From: Bacteroidales bacterium
GTDB taxonomy: Bacteria; Bacteroidota; Bacteroidia; Bacteroidales; UBA1715
DNA: 24,330 nucleotides
Assembly: GCA_017618935.1 (NCBI GenBank)
Contig: JAFZTG010000251.1
Span: 1 to 24,330 of the forward strand
Direction: 5' to 3'
Below, piece after piece: positions 1 to 7,562 of this stretch. The stretch's first letter is position 1. Each line of letters opens with the position of its first letter. The notes under the pieces were generated by a model. The model saw only the letters and a program-made list of their open reading frames with translations. It did not search any database and had not been told where the DNA came from. The position numbers and the translations under genes were made by a program.

Positions 1-20
1 TCTTCTTCGGAAAAAATAAC

Positions 21-623
21 ATGTTAGCTCCGTTTCATACACCAAACTGCATTGAGGCAGGATGCGACGAGGCAGGACGCGGTTGCCTCGCAGGTCCCGT
101 GTATGCCGCTGCGGTAATTTTTCCCTCCGATTATAAGAATGAATTACTGAACGACTCAAAACAGTTGACCGACAAGCAACGGAAAACGCTCCGTGAACAA
201 ATCATGCGTGACGCCACAGCGTGGGCTGTGGGAATTGTCGATAATCACGAGATTGACAAGATAAATATTTTAAATGCATCATTTCTTGCAATGCATAGGG
301 CGTTGGACAAACTTGCCGTTTCACCCGAGCATATTATTGTGGATGGAAACAAATTCAAAAAATACAAGGAAATTCCTCATCATTGCATTGTTAAAGGAGA
401 CGGAAAATATCTGGCTATTGCCGCAGCTTCAATCCTTGCCAAAACGTTCAGAGATGATTTTATGGACGAGATTCATCAACAGTTTCCAATGTACAACTGG
501 ATTTCAAACAAAGGATACCCCACATTGCAACATAAATTTGCCATAAAGGAATTTGGCAGGACGGAATATCATCGTGTCACGTTCAATGCTGAGATAACAA
601 AACAATTGTCGCTGGATATTTAA
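21..623 (+). CDS. rnhB: Ribonuclease HII
   Basis: Cytoplasmic endonuclease that cuts the RNA strand of RNA-DNA hybrids and starts removal of single ribonucleotides misincorporated in DNA. The 200-residue length is normal for bacterial RNase HII. The N-terminal DEAGRG block (residues 16-21) gives the first two metal-binding acids, D16 and E17. The third is D108 in VDGN and the fourth D127 in KGDGK, followed by the typical AAASILAKTFRD stretch (134-145) and a GYPT motif near 165-168. The start at 21 is the only one that leaves the normal short leader before the DEAGRG block. The next gene begins 12 nt after the stop on the same strand, so the two may be cotranscribed, although their functions are unrelated. 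Only 20 nt precede the gene in this window, so its promoter cannot be judged. Confidence 0.96.
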   Translation: MLAPFHTPNCIEAGCDEAGRGCLAGPVYAAAVIFPSDYKNELLNDSKQLTDKQRKTLREQIMRDATAWAVGIVDNHEIDKINILNASFLAMHRALDKLAVSPEHIIVDGNKFKKYKEIPHHCIVKGDGKYLAIAAASILAKTFRDDFMDEIHQQFPMYNWISNKGYPTLQHKFAIKEFGRTEYHRVTFNAEITKQLSLDI

Positions 624-635
624 CACATAAAAATT

Positions 636-1613
636 ATGAAGAATTTCAAGATAGGAATTATCGGGGCTGGCTGGATTGCCGAAAAAATGGCAGAGACAGT
701 GGCTTCAATGGATGGATACGAAGTGTATGCAATTGCTTCTCGTTCAATCGAAAAAGCGCAGTTATTTGCAGCAAAGCTTAACATAGAAAAAGCATACGGT
801 TCTTACGAAGAATTGGTTTGTGACGATGATATTGACTTGGTGTATGTTGCCACGCCACATTCGCACCATTTTCAGCATACGAAACTTGCCGTTGAGCACG
901 GGAAACCGTGTCTTGTAGAGAAAGCATTTACGGCAAATGCCCGCGAAGCAGCTGAATTGTTGCAACTTGCAAAGAAAAAAGGAGTGTTTGTCACCGAAGC
1001 AATCTGGACGCGCTATATGCCTCTTTCTCATAAGATTAAAGAGTTATTGGAAGCTGGGGCAATTGGAACCCCTCGCCTACTTTCGGCAAGTTTGTGCTAT
1101 CCGTTGGAAAACAAAGAACGGATTACCAATCCTGCGCTGTGCGGTGGAGCATTGCTCGACGTGGGCGTGTATGTGCTGAATTTCGCACGAATGTATTTCG
1201 GTAGCGATATAGTGAAAACGGTCACGAACTGCCAACTGGGAACGACGGGAATGGATATGCAGGAAAGCATTTCGTTGAGTTATGCCGACGGCAAAATGGC
1301 AAATTTGCAGACTGGGGCTTTGTGCCTAAACGACCGTCAAGGTGTTATCAGTGGCACGGAGGGCTATATTAGGGTTGACAACGTGAATTGCCCCGAACGT
1401 GTCGAGGTTTATCGAAATTATGCCCTTGTGGAAACGTATGAAAAACCGTCGGATATGATTTCTGGCTATGAATATCAAGTGATGGAAAGTCGTCGCTGCA
1501 TAGAGGCGGGCTTGCTTGAGTCGCCTATGATGCCACACGAGGAAACACTTGCCGTTATGCAACAAATGGATACTCTTCGTAAAGAATGGGGTGTGAAATA
1601 TCCTATGGATTAG
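636..1613 (+). CDS. Gfo/Idh/MocA family NAD(P)-dependent oxidoreductase
   Basis: Predicted cytoplasmic dehydrogenase with an N-terminal Rossmann fold and a C-terminal alpha/beta substrate domain. The dinucleotide-binding loop GAGWIA is at 10-15. The family's EKP-like catalytic-lysine motif appears as EKAF (95-98), with Ala in place of the usual Pro. GGALLDVGVY (170-179) matches the conserved GGG-x-x-x-D-x-G-x-H/Y region that carries active-site residues. The length of 325 aa is typical. The overall pattern resembles the dihydrodiol dehydrogenase / 1,5-anhydro-D-fructose reductase branch, but substrate cannot be read from sequence in this family, which includes inositol, glucose-fructose and sugar-nucleotide enzymes. 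It follows rnhB by 12 nt and converges on the lipoprotein gene, whose stop lies 15 nt away. I see no terminator between them. Confidence 0.9.
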   Translation: MKNFKIGIIGAGWIAEKMAETVASMDGYEVYAIASRSIEKAQLFAAKLNIEKAYGSYEELVCDDDIDLVYVATPHSHHFQHTKLAVEHGKPCLVEKAFTANAREAAELLQLAKKKGVFVTEAIWTRYMPLSHKIKELLEAGAIGTPRLLSASLCYPLENKERITNPALCGGALLDVGVYVLNFARMYFGSDIVKTVTNCQLGTTGMDMQESISLSYADGKMANLQTGALCLNDRQGVISGTEGYIRVDNVNCPERVEVYRNYALVETYEKPSDMISGYEYQVMESRRCIEAGLLESPMMPHEETLAVMQQMDTLRKEWGVKYPMD

Positions 1614-1628
1614 GGTTATAAAAGAGAG

Positions 1629-4115
1629 TTATTTGAATTCTTCCCAGTAAATGCTATTATCCCATTCCGCTTTAATAATAACGGATTCTTTGAAGAAATA
1701 TGTTTTTTCTGGTTGCCGTTTGAGTTCCAAACAGCCCGAATCCCACGTTTGATTGTTGTTTTCGTCAACGAAGCAACTAAGAGAATATTTTCCGGCGGGA
1801 ATGTTGTTAAATTGGATAGTATTTGAACTTGTTGTAGAATAGGTTACCGGATTTTTGGAGTCATCGGATGTGAGTACAAATACTAAGTTTCCTGCTGGCA
1901 AACCTTGGGTATTCTTAATGTTGAGGTTTCCAAGATTTTCTTTTTTTGGTGATTGGAAACGAATTTGAGTGGAATCGTTTGCGTCTCCAAAAACATCGAC
2001 AAACGTTGTGTCAAGCACTATCAGAGTATATTCGGTATTTGGCGTCCAATCGGCAGTGATGGCATACGAGCGTTCCTTTGAAGGCTGTTTTTGTATGGAA
2101 AAAGGAACTTTCTGATAAAATCCGTATGGCGTGTTTTCCGTCTGGATGTTCTCCACAAACTCGCGTGATGCGAAGCCAAACGTATCAACAACTGCACCCT
2201 TCTGAATAGTAAGTGTGTAATTTTGCGATTTTTCGGCAGAGTGATATATGTCGATGATTCGTGAAGAGCCCTCGGCAAGGGAAATCCTGGTAATGATTGA
2301 TGTTTCCAGAGAATCGTCGTCGTTTATCAAGGTAAACAGGCTGTCGGTAATTGCACGAACAGGATTGTTGCAGTAGATACGAATCGGTTCGTATGGTTTC
2401 AGAGTCTTTTTCTGAACTTCGGGCACTTGCAAAATCAGTCTTTTGTTCGATGAGGGGTGTTTATACATTTTTTGAACTGCAACATCTTTTTTATTGTTGA
2501 AATTCTTGGTTTCCGTAGCACCGTCTTTCGTAGGATAGGTAACGGTAATTGCCTGATTTTTAAGTCGAAGTGCGTCAGAAGATGGTTTTATCCAATACAG
2601 GAGCGCGTTGCTTTTTTCATCCAGTTCACAGTAGTACCAGTCGGTGAGATTTGGGAGGCCGTCAAGTGTAACCTTCACATCTTGTGGATTGATTGCCTTG
2701 CTAAAGTAGAGGGCAAAACGGTCGTTAGCCTCTTTGTACCGTAGTATTTTCTGATTCTGATAGTGTAATGTCGGACGATATTTGTAGTCAGAAACGGCAT
2801 TGATTTCCTCGCAAGAGTTTTTTGACGTGTCACATAACTGATACAATGTAATCTTTTGGAAATCATCGGCTTTTATTGGTCGTGAAAGCGTAATGAAAAG
2901 GGTGTCGTCGGGGAATATCTTTTTGGTCTTGTCGATTGATGTCGAAATACTCACACGTTCTGGATGATTCTTGGAACTTTCAATTTGAAGAGTGTCGGTT
3001 TTCGTTTCCGAAGACTGAATGTTTTTCTTATATGAAAGGAATAACACCGTTGAATCGGAATTTTGTACAAGTGTGTCGAGTAGCCAAATCACAAGACTAT
3101 CTTGGGATATTTCTTCCACAACCGATTCACCTTGGGGATATAGATTGTTCAGTGTTGGCATATTGTTTTTCGCACTCATCTTAATGCCGATAGCATACGG
3201 CGAAATGCGAATATTCGACAAGATCTCCTGATTCCATACCTCGTTTTCAAAAAGCGACAACTGCACATCTTGATCCGACCAGCGAGTTTTCTCAACCAGG
3301 TTGAACGAGTCTTTCACTTCAACTATTTGTATGCTATCCTTAAATTCTTTGAGACGAATGGTATCGTTGTGCGTAAACCATACGCTGTCAATAAATCGTT
3401 CTGCTGTCGGGTTGAAAATTGTGTCGAGAAATGCGATTCGTTCTTTAGGCTGATTGAAGGTGAAATCTTTGTCGGAATCTTCCAAAGCGTAGATTTTATA
3501 AGGCTTTGCCTCAATGTTCGAAAACGAGAAATCACCTTTTTTCGAGACTTGCGTAATATATCGTGGCTTCTGCGTTTGAAAAGCCGTGTCGCTCAAATCG
3601 TCGTACAAAAGTGCATAAACGTGTTCGGGAACTTTGCCATCTTTCGCACACGAAATCTTTCCCGCAATTTTCATTGTGTCAATGCCCGTACCCGTTGAAA
3701 AAGCGTACAGATATTGTTCCGTGAAATTGTTTTCAGTCAAATCCTTTATGGCATTGTTAAAGTTGAAACTGTACGTCGTATTGGGCTGTAAGGTCTGTTT
3801 TGGCAAGGAAATCGTCAGTTTTTTCTTTTTCACCGAGAATTCCGGTTTTTTCTCCATAATGGGAGAAATCATACAATTGTCTTCAATATTGTCAAGGGCG
3901 ATAAATTCATTAAACTTGATGACAATCTTTTGCGGATTGATATTCTGCGAGTTGTTTGCCGGTTTTTCGAACACGGCATACGGGGCATCTTTGTCGATAG
4001 GGCCACCTGTAGGCGCCGATTCCCTTGCGCAGTTCATAAGCAGAAATGGCAACGGGAACGCCAACAATAGCGGAAAAACCAGTCGTAAAAGCGATTTTAG
4101 CAGTACTTTCATCAT
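1629..4115 (-). CDS. Large Ig-like (Big_5/SbsA-type) domain lipoprotein
   Basis: Predicted exported lipoprotein of unknown exact role. From the start chosen here there is a hydrophobic signal segment, then a lipobox ending at C29 (LLMNC), then A-R-E-S-A-P-T-G-G-P-I-D, a mature N-terminus common in a Bacteroidota family. A Big_5 Ig-like domain follows (about 40-143: IKFNEF, PNTTYSFNF). The centre is long, beta-rich and not clearly assignable. The C-terminus has a prealbumin-like segment with the loop DENNNQTWDSG (about 784-794) and KRQPE after it. The frame stays open upstream to an ATG at 4145, but a TACTTTTG promoter box at 4132-4139 lies inside that extension. The ATGs at 4115 or 4112 (MMKVLLKS) also put the signal peptide at the true N-terminus. 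A role in outer-surface structure or stress is possible but not shown. Confidence 0.82.
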   Translation of the reverse strand: MMKVLLKSLLRLVFPLLLAFPLPFLLMNCARESAPTGGPIDKDAPYAVFEKPANNSQNINPQKIVIKFNEFIALDNIEDNCMISPIMEKKPEFSVKKKKLTISLPKQTLQPNTTYSFNFNNAIKDLTENNFTEQYLYAFSTGTGIDTMKIAGKISCAKDGKVPEHVYALLYDDLSDTAFQTQKPRYITQVSKKGDFSFSNIEAKPYKIYALEDSDKDFTFNQPKERIAFLDTIFNPTAERFIDSVWFTHNDTIRLKEFKDSIQIVEVKDSFNLVEKTRWSDQDVQLSLFENEVWNQEILSNIRISPYAIGIKMSAKNNMPTLNNLYPQGESVVEEISQDSLVIWLLDTLVQNSDSTVLFLSYKKNIQSSETKTDTLQIESSKNHPERVSISTSIDKTKKIFPDDTLFITLSRPIKADDFQKITLYQLCDTSKNSCEEINAVSDYKYRPTLHYQNQKILRYKEANDRFALYFSKAINPQDVKVTLDGLPNLTDWYYCELDEKSNALLYWIKPSSDALRLKNQAITVTYPTKDGATETKNFNNKKDVAVQKMYKHPSSNKRLILQVPEVQKKTLKPYEPIRIYCNNPVRAITDSLFTLINDDDSLETSIITRISLAEGSSRIIDIYHSAEKSQNYTLTIQKGAVVDTFGFASREFVENIQTENTPYGFYQKVPFSIQKQPSKERSYAITADWTPNTEYTLIVLDTTFVDVFGDANDSTQIRFQSPKKENLGNLNIKNTQGLPAGNLVFVLTSDDSKNPVTYSTTSSNTIQFNNIPAGKYSLSCFVDENNNQTWDSGCLELKRQPEKTYFFKESVIIKAEWDNSIYWEEFK

Positions 4116-4131
4116 ACCAATCAAATTGTGC

Positions 4132-4139
4132 CAAAAGTA
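4132..4139 (-). promoter_or_regulatory. Bacteroidales -7 promoter box for the Ig-like lipoprotein
   Basis: The minus strand reads TACTTTTG, a full match to TAnnTTTG. It ends 17 nt before the ATG at 4115. No TTTG-like -33 element is obvious. It supports the shorter start of the lipoprotein gene. Confidence 0.55.
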
Positions 4140-4145
4140 GCACAT

Positions 4146-4173
4146 AAAATTAAGAATTGAAAATTAAGAATGA
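4146..4173. repeat. Short AT-rich tandem direct repeat
   Basis: Two adjacent 14-nt units, AAAATTAAGAATTG (4146-4159) and AAAATTAAGAATGA (4160-4173), differ only at the end. They lie in the AT-rich gap between two divergent genes. The remainder of that gap, about 4174-4386, shows only AT-rich sequence and the promoter box noted separately. Function unknown; this may be simple low-complexity drift. Confidence 0.4.
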
Positions 4174-4361
4174 AGAAAGCACATATTAAAAACAATAACA
4201 ATATATCAAACAACTGAATAAAAATGAATTACAAAATTCATCTAAAGTATAATTTTAAATCAAGTTCTTGGTTTAAAAATCAAATATATTCTATCCCGAC
4301 ACACTTCGTCTATGGAAAACAGCGTTTGGTATAGAAAAAAACTTAAATCTATGGGATTCGT

Positions 4362-4369
4362 TACCTTTG
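4362..4369 (+). promoter_or_regulatory. Bacteroidales -7 promoter box for the sensor kinase
   Basis: TACCTTTG matches TAnnTTTG and ends 17 nt before the ATG at 4387, nearly the same geometry as boxes before the genes at 4115 and 6323. No clear -33 element is seen. It favours 4387 over the in-frame ATG at 4312. Confidence 0.5.
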
Positions 4370-4386
4370 AAAAGTCTTTTATAAAA

Positions 4387-5418
4387 ATGGCAAAAAAAGC
4401 AAAAATTATATTAATACACCTCATTTCGTGGTGTGTTTTGATAGTAGTACCTCATTTATTCGCCACTAATACCTATAGTTGGAGTCTTTTTGTTTTTCAT
4501 ACCACACTTTACGTGGCACCGATAATAATTTTTTATCTTCATTTTGGACTAGTTCTTCCACTTCTGTTTATTAGGCGTCGCTATAGGTCTTATTTTTTAG
4601 CATTGGTCGCATTATGTGCGTTGTTTTTTCTCATCTTTTTCCTGTTGGCTCCGCTTCAAGAAAAATTAGTTGAGATTATACATGCCACAAATCCATCAAT
4701 TACCTTTATACAAGGGAAGACCAAGATAATTGTCCGTTTCGTTCTTTTTTTCATTTCATTAGCGGCAAGTGGCGTACTCAGTTATTCGATACAAAGTGTA
4801 AAACGAGAACAGTTACTAAAAGAACTGGAGAAGCAGCATGCCGAATCCAATTTGCAACTTCTGAAATCACAACTTAGTCCGCATTTCCTTTTCAATGCTA
4901 TGAATAGTCTTTATTCGCTGGCATTGAAGAAATCCGACGATTTGCCCAACGCAATCCTGACATTTTCCATCCTTCTTCGTTACAGCACTTACGATAGTAC
5001 CGAGGACTATGTGGATATTGAGAAAGAGATAGAATACCTTCACGATTACGTGAACACGCAACAACTCCGTTTGTCGCCCGAGAGCGTGGTGAATTTTGAG
5101 GAAAACTGGACGACAAAAGAGAAGATAAAAATTGCGCCGATGGTGCTGATTCCCTTTGTTGAAAATGCATTCAAACACGGAAGAAATGCAGAAGGGAACG
5201 TAAACATATCCATCAGCATCAATGTTAATTTAAATGATATAGTCTTTCATATTCAGAATGAAGTGTTTAAGAATGTTAATTCGTCAAAGGATTCGGTGCA
5301 CGGAATAGGTATTCAGAATGTGAAATCGCGACTTCAAATAATTTATGGTACAAAGCATTCACTTCAAATAAGTGAAACGGATTCGTTGTACAGCGTAACC
5401 TTAAAAATAAACATATGA
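4387..5418 (+). CDS. LytS-type membrane sensor histidine kinase
   Basis: Inner-membrane kinase expected to phosphorylate the response regulator encoded next. Numbering runs from the upstream in-frame ATG at 4312; subtract 25 for the start used here. Four hydrophobic segments lie at about 31-50, 59-81, 94-112 and 140-160, then a short coiled coil (163-185). The His_kinase domain has phospho-acceptor H191 in QLSPHFLFNAMNSL, the N-box N285 in PFVENAFKHG, and the nucleotide-binding glycine loop GIGIQN (331-336). There is no recognisable periplasmic sensor domain, so the signal may be sensed in the membrane. I prefer 4387 because the protein then starts MAKKAKIILIHLISW, typical of this family, and a TACCTTTG box sits just upstream. 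It overlaps the regulator gene by 4 nt (ATGA), which indicates translational coupling. Confidence 0.92.
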   Translation: MAKKAKIILIHLISWCVLIVVPHLFATNTYSWSLFVFHTTLYVAPIIIFYLHFGLVLPLLFIRRRYRSYFLALVALCALFFLIFFLLAPLQEKLVEIIHATNPSITFIQGKTKIIVRFVLFFISLAASGVLSYSIQSVKREQLLKELEKQHAESNLQLLKSQLSPHFLFNAMNSLYSLALKKSDDLPNAILTFSILLRYSTYDSTEDYVDIEKEIEYLHDYVNTQQLRLSPESVVNFEENWTTKEKIKIAPMVLIPFVENAFKHGRNAEGNVNISISINVNLNDIVFHIQNEVFKNVNSSKDSVHGIGIQNVKSRLQIIYGTKHSLQISETDSLYSVTLKINI

Positions 5419-6116
5419 TACGGTGTGTGATTGTAGATGATGAGCCATTGGCTCGTGAGATTTTGGAGTTATATGTATCTCATAATGAGGAACTTCAACT
5501 GGTGGGCGTATGCAAAAGCGCCGAAGAGGTAGTTGTGCTACTTAACAAGGAAACGGTCGATGTGTTGTTTCTTGATATTCTTATGCCAGGAATGTCGGGA
5601 ATGCAATTGCTAAAGACATTGGAGAATCCACCATTGGTGGTGTTTACTACCGCCTACAACCAATATGCCGTGGAGGGTTTCGAAGTGGGGGCCGTGGATT
5701 ATCTGGTGAAACCTATCTCTCCCAAACGATTCGATGCAGCCGTGGAAAAAATCAAGGACAAACTATTGTTACAAAAACTTACGAAAACATCAACTAATAC
5801 TATAAATCACATCTTTGTTCGCGCTGATTATCAAGATGTAAAGATTATGCTTGATGACATACTTTATATAGAAGGTTTAAAAGATTATGTAAAAATTGTC
5901 ACAAACGAAAAACGTATTATTACACTCACTAACATTAAAGGAATGATGGAGAAACTACCTCAAAACGAGTTTATCCGAGTTCATAAATCATTTATCGTAC
6001 CAAAGAAAAAAATCGACACTATAAAAGGTAACTCCTTGATGATAAGCGAGAAAGAGATTCCTATCGGACTTACTTATAAAGAGAGTTTCAAGAAAATAAT
6101 GGGGTTAGAAGAATAA
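5415..6116 (+). CDS. LytTR-family response regulator
   Basis: Cytoplasmic transcription regulator, partner of the kinase directly upstream. The receiver domain (about 1-120) has the acidic pair D8-D9, phospho-acceptor D54 in LFLDILMPGMSG, the T78/T79 switch position in VFTTAY and the conserved K99 in VKPIS. A linker is followed by a LytTR DNA-binding domain (about 130-228) with FVRADYQDVKI, ILYIEGLKDYVKI and FIRVHKSFIV. The length of 233 aa is typical. LytTR proteins usually bind paired imperfect direct repeats upstream of one or a few targets; I did not find such a pair here, so the regulon is unknown. The gene starts inside the kinase stop codon region (ATGA overlap). Only the tRNA promoter and tRNA-Phe lie downstream, so the operon appears to have two genes. 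Confidence 0.95.
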   Translation: MIRCVIVDDEPLAREILELYVSHNEELQLVGVCKSAEEVVVLLNKETVDVLFLDILMPGMSGMQLLKTLENPPLVVFTTAYNQYAVEGFEVGAVDYLVKPISPKRFDAAVEKIKDKLLLQKLTKTSTNTINHIFVRADYQDVKIMLDDILYIEGLKDYVKIVTNEKRIITLTNIKGMMEKLPQNEFIRVHKSFIVPKKKIDTIKGNSLMISEKEIPIGLTYKESFKKIMGLEE

Positions 6117-6131
6117 AAATCCCCGAATTAT

Positions 6132-6161
6132 TTTGAGAATAAAAAAATATGATTACTTTTG
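6132..6161 (+). promoter_or_regulatory. Promoter of tRNA-Phe
   Basis: A TTTG at 6132-6135 and TACTTTTG at 6154-6161 are separated by 18 nt. This fits the Bacteroidales -33/-7 promoter (TTTG, about 19-21 nt, TAnnTTTG) apart from a slightly short spacer. The tRNA body begins 12 nt after the box. It is the best two-part promoter in the window. Confidence 0.65.
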
Positions 6162-6173
6162 CCACACCAAATC

Positions 6174-6246
6174 GGAGTGGTAGCTCAGTCGGTAGAGCAC
6201 AGGACTGAAAATCCTGGCGTCGGCGGTTCGATCCCGCCCCTCTCCA
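6174..6246 (+). tRNA. tRNA-Phe (anticodon GAA)
   Basis: A 73-nt cloverleaf without an encoded CCA end. Acceptor strand GGAGTGG pairs with CCTCTCC. The D stem is GCTC/GAGC. The anticodon arm is CAGGA-CTGAAAA-TCCTG, giving GAA at positions 34-36, which reads UUU and UUC. The T arm is GGCGG-TTCGATC-CCGCC and the discriminator base is A. The acceptor stem has one non-pairing position, U5 opposite U68; every other stem pair is Watson-Crick. It has its own promoter upstream and a strong terminator downstream, so it is probably a single-gene transcript. Confidence 0.95.
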
Positions 6247-6248
6247 CG

Positions 6249-6276
6249 AAGGGAACAGGAATTTGTTCCCTTTTTT
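6249..6276 (+). terminator. Rho-independent terminator after tRNA-Phe
   Basis: Stem AAGGGAACA / TGTTCCCTT with a 6-nt loop (GGAATT) and a run of T to 6276. It begins 3 nt after the tRNA. It overlaps the longest possible reading frame of the glycosyltransferase, which argues that the protein begins downstream at 6323. Confidence 0.85.
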
Positions 6277-6299
6277 GTTTCTATACACCAAGAAAATAC

Positions 6300-6307
6300 T
6301 ACATTTG
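6300..6307 (+). promoter_or_regulatory. Bacteroidales -7 promoter box for the glycosyltransferase
   Basis: TACATTTG matches TAnnTTTG and ends 15 nt before the ATG at 6323. A TTTG at 6274-6277, inside and just after the T-run of the tRNA terminator, lies 22 nt upstream and could act as the -33 element. Confidence 0.55.
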
Positions 6308-6322
6308 TGTAAGCAAAATGGT

Positions 6323-7561
6323 ATGACACAGCAAAGTGGTATTCTTTACATCTCGTATGACGGAATGACCGACAATCTTGGTCAGTCGCAAGTGATTCCG
6401 TATCTGGAAGGATTGGCTAAATTCGGATATGCGATTCATATTCTCAGTTGCGAGAAACCACAGTTGTACGAAAAACGAAAATCGCATATTTCCCGTTTGC
6501 TCCAAAAATCGGGAATAACGTGGCATCCACTTACGTACACGGCAAAACCAGCAGTGATTTCCACATTATATGATTTACACAAAATGCAGAATGAGGCGGT
6601 GAAACTCATTCGTAATCAGGAGAATAACATTCAATTGTTGCATTGCCGAAGTTACATTAGTGCGCACGTGGGTTGCTATTGCCAGAAAAAATTTGGTATT
6701 CCTTGGATTTTCGATATGCGTGGTTTTTGGGCCGACGAACGTGTGGAAGGAGGCATCTGGAACACATCAAAGTTCGTGTACCGACAAGTATATCAATATT
6801 TTAAGAACATAGAAAAAACGTTCATTGAAAATGCCTCGGCAATCATTAGTCTCACCGAAAACGGAGCAAATGAAATCCGTTCGTGGAAAGCATATCAGAT
6901 TCATAAAAACCCAATTTCAGTGATTCCTTGTTGTGCCGATTTGCGTCTGTTTACGCGAAACGACAAAAAGGCATCATCTTTAAGGAAAACTTTATATATC
7001 AACGATAATTGCTTTGTACTGAGTTATTTGGGCTCGTTCGGAACATGGTATATGACCGAGGAAATGTTTGATTTCTTCAAAGTCGTGTATGAGAAAAATC
7101 ATAATGCCATTTTTCTCTGCATCACCCCCGACAATCCCGACAAACTTGACTCTATGGCAATTCGTAAGGACATTCCTCGTGATGCCTTGCGTGTGGTGAA
7201 AGCCAATCGTGAAGATGTTCCGGCGTATATTTCTCTTTCTGACTGGTCACTGTTTTTCATCAAACCCGTATATTCCAAAAAGGCGTCGTCGCCTACAAAA
7301 ATGGGCGAATTGCTGTCGGTTGGCATTCCGTTGGTTTGCAACGCCGGCGTAGGCGATGTCGACACAATTATGAAAGATTGTCCACAGGGATTTGTGATTA
7401 AGGATTACACGCAAGCGGAATACGAGTCAGTTGCAGAGCAAATGCTTGCAACCACCAACGTGGATTCTGCCGCCTTACACAGCGTTGCCGAGAAATATTA
7501 CTCTCTTGAAAAAGGAGTGGAAGCGTACCATTCCGTGTACGAAACAATACTTGGCAAGTAA
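6323..7561 (+). CDS. GT-B fold glycosyltransferase (GT4-like)
   Basis: Predicted cytoplasmic or membrane-associated glycosyltransferase of 412 aa. Residues 6-40 form the first Rossmann-like unit (ILYISYDGM...GQSQVIPYLEGL). FDMRGFWADERVEGG (130-144) is a recognisable acceptor-side block. VIPCCADLRLF (200-210) matches the hinge motif usually seen as VIPNGVD-x-x-x-F. The C-terminal donor-binding half contains SPTKMGELLSVGIPLVC (323-339), where E329 fits the family's conserved donor-binding Glu. No signal peptide or membrane helix is seen. Donor and acceptor cannot be predicted, and no other polysaccharide genes surround it, so this is a lone transferase rather than part of a capsule locus. The start at 6323 (MTQQSGILYISYDG) is chosen because an earlier in-frame ATG at 6263 lies inside the tRNA terminator and upstream of the promoter box. 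Confidence 0.88.
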   Translation: MTQQSGILYISYDGMTDNLGQSQVIPYLEGLAKFGYAIHILSCEKPQLYEKRKSHISRLLQKSGITWHPLTYTAKPAVISTLYDLHKMQNEAVKLIRNQENNIQLLHCRSYISAHVGCYCQKKFGIPWIFDMRGFWADERVEGGIWNTSKFVYRQVYQYFKNIEKTFIENASAIISLTENGANEIRSWKAYQIHKNPISVIPCCADLRLFTRNDKKASSLRKTLYINDNCFVLSYLGSFGTWYMTEEMFDFFKVVYEKNHNAIFLCITPDNPDKLDSMAIRKDIPRDALRVVKANREDVPAYISLSDWSLFFIKPVYSKKASSPTKMGELLSVGIPLVCNAGVGDVDTIMKDCPQGFVIKDYTQAEYESVAEQMLATTNVDSAALHSVAEKYYSLEKGVEAYHSVYETILGK

Positions 7562-7562
7562 T

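Noticed and set aside
3634..4140. A 168-codon plus-strand open frame
   Set aside because: Antisense to the Ig-like lipoprotein including its signal peptide and lipobox; no domain of its own.
6088..6291. A 67-codon minus-strand open frame containing WRGAGSNRRRQDFQSCALPTE
   Set aside because: This is the well-known kind of false protein obtained by translating the reverse strand of a tRNA gene; it spans tRNA-Phe and its terminator.
6174..6330. tRNA-Phe as an integration site for a mobile element
   Set aside because: No integrase, no direct repeat of the tRNA 3' end downstream, and the next gene has a regular promoter and ordinary composition.
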